Source: Circinella minor (Eukaryota > Mucoromycota > Mucoromycetes > Mucorales > Lichtheimiaceae). Taken from it: a DNA stretch of 13,214 bases. Position numbers and translations under genes: made by a program. Shown piece by piece: positions 7,512-13,214 of this stretch. The DNA is taken from NCBI GenBank assembly GCA_016758965.1, contig JAEPRB010000440.1:1-13214 (forward strand), written 5' to 3'. Within the stretch, counting starts at the first letter, position 1. Each line of letters opens with the position of its first letter. Below the pieces are notes generated by a model, which had not been told where the DNA came from, did no database searches, and was given only the letters and a program-made list of their open reading frames with translations.

Positions 7512-9026
7512 ATGACAAGTGATTCTGAAGTCGATGTTCCACCTGAATTTATTACAGACGTTGTCAAACAGATTGAAAGACTCTCGGTACGTTTTCTCTA
7601 TATGATTATACGATATATCTAATCTTTGTAGTATTTATAATAATTTTGTTCCCCGTATATAGAATTCAAAACAAAAATTTGAAAAAGGCAATTCGTGACC
7701 TTACGATTATGCTACCCAAAAACAATCAGCTTGTCCCCGAACAAGATTTTATTAGAAATTTATGTAGCAACTTGTGAGTAAAACAGAAGATACACACATA
7801 TACAATACTATTCTTATAAATTATTTAAAAGACCTATACTTATTTGGTGTATGCACTCATTATTTAGGTCAGACTACATTTATGAAAACTGTGGCGAAGA
7901 AGTCCTGCAAAATTCAGAAACGTGCTATAGGTCATATCTTTTTGAACATGTTTGCTTAAAATATATGACGAAGTACTTGAGAGAAATAACCTATAATGTA
8001 ACATTCCTCCCAGGTGAAATTTAACTTGATTCAATGACTGCACAGTTAAAACAAGAAGGAATGAAAGATGGGCGCTTCAGGTACAATGCCGATGGCATTA
8101 TTAAAGATAACAACAAGAGCGTAAAAATCTTGTTGATCGACGTATCATGTTTCGGTTCTGATGAAACTGGCAAGGTCAGTTTCGACTGTGTTCAGAACAA
8201 CTTGGTCTTAGCCTTACCTGACGAAATGTGGTCCCCAATTTTAGGCCAAGGTAGATCAACCGGCGGATCTTAACCACTAGGCCAACGTGGACCAAGGTAG
8301 ACTAGGTTGGTTTTAAGTTAGACCACTTTCATGGTTTACCCATTCATCGTAACAACATGGCCACTACAAAGCAATGTTCGGCACCCTAGTAGTGATGGTA
8401 CGATTGATCGCACAATTGTACAACAAAATGACGTTTGACACATTTATGGAGGAACTTAAAAGTTCACTTTTTACATAGACATGGTAAATAAAAAGTCAAC
8501 TACTTTTATATATTAATTTTAACTTTATAATAATGTATATCTTCACTACATAATAATCAATTTATTTTCTGTTGCTATTAGGCACTGCAGTTCGACACTG
8601 GACAATGTCAGTCCAAGCACCAAACATTTTTGTCATGAACAAGGGGCAACGCGTAGAAGTAATACCAGTGAACGTTTCGTCAAAAGATTTACATCTTACA
8701 AAATATATTGAATTTTATAAAAGTTTAGCAGTAAGTTGGCAAAACACACAGTTTTGTTTTATCAAATTGATGGAAGGTACATTTAAAATACTAATGGCTT
8801 TTTAAATACGAATTTTCATGACATTCACAAATAGTCCGCATGCGAAGATACTATGAAAACGCTCGCTCAACTTAAAGACGAACATAAGGACGCTCTGCAT
8901 TCGGCTACTTGCGGCAACCGAGCCATTTTAAACAGTGTCAAACCACTCATGGTTCGACTTAATGAAGGGAAACATATGACAATTGTAGCCGATGAAGAGC
9001 CAAAAAGTACCTTATGCAAGTCCTAA
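7512..9026 (+). pseudogene. Relic of a multi-exon protein with a PD-(D/E)XK-like core (Mucoromycota multicopy family type)
   Basis: Exon pieces: 7512-7586, 7663-7773, 7868-8483, 8582-8730, 8835-9026, joined by introns with good signals (GTACGT, GTGAGT, GTAAAT, GTAAGT donors). The product reads MTSDSEVDVPPEFITDVV..., LKKAIRDLTIMLPKNNQLVP, a helical Tyr/Cys-rich stretch, then RYNADGIIK, VKILLIDVS, GKVSFD, HYKAMFGTLVVMVRLIAQ, VRHWTMSVQAPNIFV and a 64-codon last exon ending at TAA. ADG...(E/D)-V-S followed by K looks like the acid pair and beta-strands of a PD-(D/E)XK nuclease fold, and similar ADG.../LLLEVSG proteins are, as far as I recall, multicopy in Mucorales; both points are inference. Lesions: a shift in the A-rich start of exon 2, nonsense TAA at 8022-8024, about 170 nt of extra sequence between GKVSFD and HYKAMFG with a frame change, and a one-base gain near 8456-8461. 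Function in life is unknown. Confidence 0.6.
8242..8306 (+). repeat. Three imperfect 13-16-bp tandem units inside the nuclease-like relic
   Basis: TAGGCCAAGGTAGATC, TAGGCCAACGTGGACC and TGGACCAAGGTAGACT occur within 65 nt. They lie in the extra segment (about 8193-8361) that separates two parts of the relic which should be adjacent. The composition is more GC-rich than the surroundings. They may be part of a small inserted element or a local duplication; no target-site duplication could be made out. Confidence 0.45.
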
Positions 9027-9096
9027 GCATGACTCTTAATTATCTTCTTTGTATATTTTGTCGAGCTTAGTACGTACTTAATCAAAAGCTCATATA

Positions 9097-9117
9097 CAGT
9101 AGACCCCCGTTAACTTC
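9097..9117 (+). mobile_element. Pogo/Tigger-like terminal inverted repeat, left end
   Basis: CAGTAGACCCCCGTTAACTT directly follows a TA dinucleotide (9095-9096), the target site of Tc1/mariner-pogo elements. Pogo-family ends typically read CAGTAG(A/T)C.CCCGTTA. The orientation means any element extends to the right. A candidate decayed partner, TTAAGCGGGGGTC (10198-10210), matches the inverse TTAACGGGGGTC with one extra base. No transposase reading frame is visible between them, so this is at most a degraded or nonautonomous copy. Confidence 0.45.
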
Positions 9118-10120
9118 ATGTACTCCATTTCTAAAATTAACGATAAAATAAACTTACGTATCACATTTAATAATAAATAATAATAAATAAACCAATGTAT
9201 ATATTATGATTTCTGCTTTTTATCACTAAAATTATTGATGACTCTGTAATTTGCTTCACGTTACTTATATTGTTAACATTTCTACGTATGCAAAATTCTT
9301 GTAGGTAGATAATAAAAGTAATCACTAAAAAAGGATAAGTACGCGAGTCCCATAAATACAAATCAATGTTAGCATTGCAATAAAGTTATCATTTGGTTGC
9401 CTTGATTTTTGAAATAGGTTGTGACAAGTTACTGTTTTCTAAGCAAACAACTCTGTATTACTTTTTTTTTTATATCACAGTAAACGAATAAAACTCTTTC
9501 TAAAGTCATATTTTGGAAGGCCTCTTATTTTCAAATGCTCAATATCATTCGAAAAATGAACTTAAAGGAGATGTGAAAATTGACACTATGTTTTGTAATT
9601 AAACATATCCGATGAAAATTAATGCGGCCCAACTATATGTATAGCAGTAACTTAAGATAGAAATGCTTTTTAAGATGTCGAGTTGTAAGCTACGTACATT
9701 GTTTTTTATTGTTACAATTGCTCAATTAACCCAATCAAATTGTCATTACAAAACGTTATTGGTCACCGAAAGCTTAAGCATATATATAAAAAAAATAAAC
9801 AGGCTTGTATTTGTAATTGAGAGCAGTAAAAAAAAAAGATAATAATAGTCGAAATACAACAACAATATAACGTATCCAATGTTATCCTTTTTCTAATCAA
9901 TCCTTCCATCTGAGTAACAACATCAAGGGGAAGATAAATATATTTGTCCTTCATCCCTTTGATCAGTTTCAAAACGTAGTAAGATTAAATAAAACCTATA
10001 CAGAACAAAGTCTTGAAAGAGTAATAAAAAATCAGTCATTATCCTTTGTACATATGTGGTTAGTGATAAGAGGAAGAAGATCAACTTCCCACTTCCGGTG
10101 GAACATTATATTTTAATGTA
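9118..10120. other. Intergenic, possibly the interior of a decayed DNA transposon
   Basis: Low-complexity AATAAATAATAATAA runs at 9166-9190, stops in all frames and no intact gene. A minus-strand fragment at 9890-9975 reads VLKLIKGMKDKYIYLPLDVV followed by TQMEGLIRKR, which has exon-like codon content, unlike its surroundings. The flanking frame decays into Cys/Ile/Phe-rich sequence. The rest, including the open frame at 9167-9361 (-), has only AT-driven composition. Confidence 0.4.
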
Positions 10121-10132
10121 TCAAATTTTATT

Positions 10133-10340
10133 TTCACAAAATTCACAAAATATTCACAATTTGTGATTCACAAAGTCCGAATAGGTCCGGCAAAATTTTA
10201 AGCGGGGGTCACAACTTTTTTTGAGCTTAACCTGTGGGTTCTCTTCAATTTTTTTTTTATTTAGCACCAAAAATAATAAAAAATTGAAAATACACGAGGT
10301 ATTACTTCAAATCAATTCACAAACGAGACACAAAGTCCGA
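10133..10340. repeat. Cluster of TTCACAAA repeats and a duplicated 12-mer
   Basis: TTCACAAA occurs at 10133, 10142, 10167 and 10316, with TTCACAAT at 10153. The 12-mer CACAAAGTCCGA occurs at 10169-10180 and again at 10329-10340, 160 nt apart, each time followed by an A/G and GGT/TAGGT-like sequence. GAGGTATT also appears twice (about 10296 and 10339). This is the sort of pattern left by terminal or subterminal repeats of a small transposon, but the boundaries are not clear. Confidence 0.5.
10244..10288. repeat. Long AT-rich inverted repeat (hairpin)
   Basis: TTCAATTTTTTTTTTATTT (10244-10262) pairs with the inverse AAAAATAATAAAAAATTGAA ending at 10288, around a short AGCACC loop. The outer TTCAATTTTTT/AAAAAATTGAA arms are perfect; the inner part has one or two mismatches. 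It sits between the two copies of the 12-mer repeat, so it may be the stem of a foldback or MITE-like element, or a chance product of T-runs. Confidence 0.5.
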
Positions 10341-10370
10341 GGTATTTTTTTTTTTTGGGTTGCATAATTT

Positions 10371-10906
10371 TTTTTCTTGCATAAATGTGTATATATATTG
10401 CACTGGTGATGACCTTTTTTTTATTTCTCTCTTTTTCTTTCTCTCACATTGTTATACTGTATCCCATTCGAATTGTATTTAATAAAAGAAAAAGAAAATA
10501 TGAGTTTCAAAGGAAGAAGAAAGTTATATCAAATAACTTATTTAAAAAGAGAAAATTAAATAAAAGGGACGGTTCTAGTCACAAAAAGAGTTTATTTTAC
10601 AAGAAAAAAAAAGAAACTATCTATTTATACTAAATACTTGACTATCTGGTCCCATAATCTGGATCTGATTTTAGATAAAAATGAATATGATATTACGTAC
10701 GTAGGTGAAGAAATCGATTCCAATTCCAGGTAAAGTCGAACAATCGGGTTACAAGTGAAAATGAAATTCATTAGACAGATGTGAACTTAATAACTATTTC
10801 TTGTTTGAAACGTCTGATGATGATTTATTTTTAATAATGATAATAATATGGTAATAGTAATATACTTGTGATATTGACAAAAAGTTAGGAGAGAAAAAGA
10901 GAATAA
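10371..10906. other. Intergenic with a possible short exon-like fragment
   Basis: The open frame at 10385-10633 (+) is Lys/Phe/Ile-rich low complexity and not believable. From about 10636 to 10731 (+) the frame YLTIWSHNLDLILDKNEYDI continuing TYVGEEIDSNSR looks more protein-like than its surroundings and ends at AGGTAAAG, a possible donor. The opposite strand also has a 50-codon frame here. Neither is recognised. Confidence 0.3.
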
Positions 10907-10943
10907 ATATATATATATATAAGAGAAGAGAGAGAGAGAGAGA
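10907..10943. repeat. Adjacent (AT)n and (AG)n microsatellites
   Basis: (AT)7 at 10907-10920 is followed by AAGAGAAG and (AG)8-9 ending at 10943, about 35 nt beyond the stop codon of the recombinase on the opposite strand. Simple-sequence expansion; likely length-variable between strains. Confidence 0.85.
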
Positions 10944-10976
10944 TAACAGTTTTTGATGGTTGCATAAATATAATAT

Positions 10977-13212
10977 TTATTGTTGTTTGTTTCTAGCGTT
11001 TATAATCTTACTGAGCTTGTCTAGAGAGCAGCCCTGAAGGGAAACACGCTCATTTTCAACAGCCTGGACTGCATCTTCCAACGAGATGCTTCTTTCTTCA
11101 GCAATTTTTCGAATTTCGTTAATTATAATAAGCCGTTTAGAGTAATATTTTCTCTCTAATATGTGATGATAAGACGTTTAAATATACGATATGTTAGCAC
11201 ATATAGAAAGCATTATCTTAACCTATTTAATATTACCTTTTGCATCTTGTCTCCATTTACTTCCATATTCTTCGTTTAAGCTATTAATGCTTGGCTTCCC
11301 TTGAGTCAAACCTACAGTCCATTCTTTCCATAAGCAATTGATATTTGACAAGTCACGGCTAAGTTTATACCGCTTTCTTGGACTGTCCTCTTCATCTTCT
11401 TCATCTTCTCTTCCTCTTCTTCGAGTACTGGCAGTATTATTAACTGCTACGTTAGCTGTAGCATTTGTGGATGATGAAGGTTGTGTATAAATCCCTACAC
11501 CGTTACCGAATTTTTCCTCCATTTTTTTTATAACGTTGGAAGATATTGCTTCAATGATTTCATTACTGACTGTATTGTTGCTTCCAGATGATCTATACAG
11601 AGATTGGATTTGCAACGCCAAATCCGAAATTCTTGAGTTGATTTCAGGAGCAACACGTTGTATTTCCACTTCTGCAGGAGGTGTAGTGCTGTTAATAGCA
11701 CGATTAAGTTCCTCAGCAAAAGTTATGAAATCCTCGCACTGAAATACTTCATGGGTGAACATTTCATGTTCAGGTATAAGCTGCTTCAAAAATACAGCAT
11801 CTTGCAAGATGATAGCTCTCAACTCAACCAAAAGCTTTAAGAAGCCTTCACCACAAATGGTTTGGCAAGATGGATCCATTTGCATTTTTTCCTGCCATTC
11901 TTCGACCATAGGGAAAATTTTCTTTTGAAGAGACAAAGGTGGGGTAACAAGTGCACGAGGAAGCCAGAAGCAGCCTTTTTCTTCCGGAAATCCTTGGATA
12001 ACTCTGATCGCAGTTCTGGGAAGACACGTCAGATAATTGTTTTCCATGCTTTCTGAATTCCAACGTCCTACTCTTCTTATATGATCATGCGAAAGACCAG
12101 CCATTTCAGCTTCTCTAGCTCCTGCTTGCCGTCCTGAATGCGTCTTTTTAATGCTATTAATACCCACAGCAGCAAAGGCATTGCTGATGGAATTGAGCTG
12201 AGTATTGTATGAAACAGCTTTGTTGATTGATCTCCCTCTGGCCAGTTTAGTATTAAACCAATTTTCGTTCATAGAAAAATTAGGAAAAGCTTCACCTTGA
12301 ACATGAAAGCGATGAAAAAGATAAAATCCGATCGCTCCAAAAGCACACATTTGCACATTTTTATGTCTTATAACACCACTATATAACGTATGGTGCTCTT
12401 GATTTGTTTTGCCTCCCGTTATCATCATCACAAATACAGGACAGCGAGTTGCACCCTCATCCTTAAACTCTAAAGAAAACAAGTGATTGAGGTTGGTATC
12501 TCTTAATGTCTCTCCTCTAAGCATCATCATATGATTTAATAGGAACATCATTCGATCTCTGAGAGCATCTCCGGCCTTTTTCTTCCTTCCAAAATAATAA
12601 TCAGCAACCTGAACCAGTTGCTCGGCATTATATCCATCTTGAATAGAACCAATCCCAGGATCAACAAAATTCTCTGATTGACGTGCTGCAGAACAGAGTC
12701 GCTTTAATGAACTCTCAAAATTTTTAAGAGTTTCACCACGAGGATGCTTGAGAGTCATCATTCCTTCGTATTCAACCTTCTGTTTGTTATAGAGATCAAC
12801 CAAGGCTTTAATGTGCATCTTTAAAGTCTCATGGCTGTAGCCGATACGAGTTGTGGAAGTCGTACCGTCAGCGTTTCTTACAGTTGATTGGATTCCTTTT
12901 TCGAAAAGCTCTTTTACATAACGAACAATTTTCATTTCTGAAACAATGTCGTTTGGATAGTGTCTTTCTACGCACCATTTCTACATAAATATTGTTAACT
13001 ACTCATACTCTCAATTGACTTATGTTTTGAAGTGTCTGGGATATTAAATAAGTTAAATATACTTTGAACTTCTCTTGCTTAGGAATGTAGGCATAAATGG
13101 TATTAACAGGTCTAATTCTTTCAACAACACTACGAGTTTCACAGGCTAATGAAGCTTCAATTGCGGCATTCTCCATATTATGAATTCGCTGCTGATCGGC
13201 ATTAGATGCCAT
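10977..13212 (-). CDS. Crypton tyrosine recombinase with C-terminal GCR1_C domain, 690 aa, three exons
   Basis: Exons 13212-13063, 12980-11237 and 11155-10977 (minus) join in phase across introns of 82 and 81 nt, giving 691 codons including TAA. Cryptons are DNA transposons that move by tyrosine-recombinase cut-and-join through a circular intermediate. The N-terminal region YAYIPKQEKFKKWC resembles the SAM-like core-binding part. The catalytic domain has Arg205 (MMLRGETLRD), Lys241 (TGGKTN), His331 and Arg334 (HSGR), Trp357 (GRW) and the nucleophile Tyr366 (ENNYLT), so the full R-K-HxxR-W-Y set is present. An acidic-basic linker (RRRGREDEEDEED, then PRKRYK) looks like a nuclear-localisation region. 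Residues from about 596 (NCLWKEWTVGL, YGSKWR, then ERKYYSKRLIIINEI) form a GCR1_C DNA-binding domain, which is typical of fungal Cryptons. Ending at 11223 would truncate GCR1_C, so the third exon is strongly favoured. G+C is visibly higher than in the flanks. The first Met lies two bases from the window edge, so an upstream extension cannot be excluded. Confidence 0.92.
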
Positions 13213-13214
13213 TT

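Noticed and set aside
7774..7959. 61-codon open frame, plus strand
   Set aside because: It is an intron (GTGAGT...TTTAG) plus an out-of-frame reading of the next exon of the relic.
8014..8045. GT...CAG segment as an intron removing the stop at 8022
   Set aside because: Only 32 nt, too short, and its removal would shift the frame out of the conserved ADG region.
9167..9361. 64-codon open frame, minus strand
   Set aside because: Ile/Tyr/Asn-rich with no motif; lies in low-complexity AT repeats.
10385..10633. 82-codon Lys/Phe-rich open frame
   Set aside because: Low-complexity A/T runs; no domain and no plausible start context.
11528..12063. Several 60-71-codon frames on both strands under the recombinase
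   Set aside because: Shadow frames of the Crypton coding sequence, which has clear domains and catalytic residues.
10900..13214. Terminal inverted repeats for the Crypton
   Set aside because: Cryptons lack them, none was seen, and the right end lies outside the window, so element boundaries cannot be set here.

Overview
The window looks like nuclear DNA of an early-diverging fungus, most likely Mucoromycota (Mucorales-like). It is very AT-rich, rich in homopolymers, and its genes carry many short introns (about 74-130 nt) with GTATGT/GTAAGT/GTGAGT-type donors and TAG/AAG acceptors. It also holds a Crypton-type tyrosine recombinase with a fungal GCR1_C domain. The assignment is an inference from style and gene content; there is no rRNA or other marker gene in the window.

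Layout, left to right. (1) At 758-1033 (+) is a single-exon, Ser-rich 91-residue protein behind a clear TATA box. (2) At 2120-2542 (-) is a two-exon gene that single-frame ORF calling misses; it encodes a 97-residue protein that is essentially one PB1 domain. A weak spliced small-ORF candidate (1830-2161, +) converges on it. (3) At 3798-5796 (-) is an eight-exon, intact 440-residue SCP2-type (SCPx) thiolase ending in the peroxisomal signal AKL. (4) From about 6600 to 9026 (+) is a gene graveyard. A decayed three-finger C2H2 protein is followed directly by a decayed multi-exon gene whose ADG...LLIDVS core suggests a PD-(D/E)XK-like, multicopy Mucoromycota family. The splice sites of both are still recognisable, but frameshifts, a nonsense codon and an inserted repetitive stretch break the reading frame. 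(5) From 9027 to 10976 is repeat-rich intergenic DNA with a pogo/Tigger-like terminal sequence, a cluster of TTCACAAA repeats, a long hairpin, microsatellites and two short exon-like fragments. (6) At 10977-13212 (-) is an intact three-exon, 690-residue Crypton recombinase with a complete R-K-H-R-W-Y catalytic set and a C-terminal GCR1_C DNA-binding domain.

How the parts relate. The left 6 kb is ordinary chromosomal housekeeping sequence: peroxisomal lipid metabolism plus two small proteins. The right 7 kb is accessory and transposon-rich, with dead host-type genes next to an apparently intact Crypton. No operon-like or pathway link between the genes is visible. All exon junctions were worked out by eye from splice signals, phase and family resemblance; no search was run.
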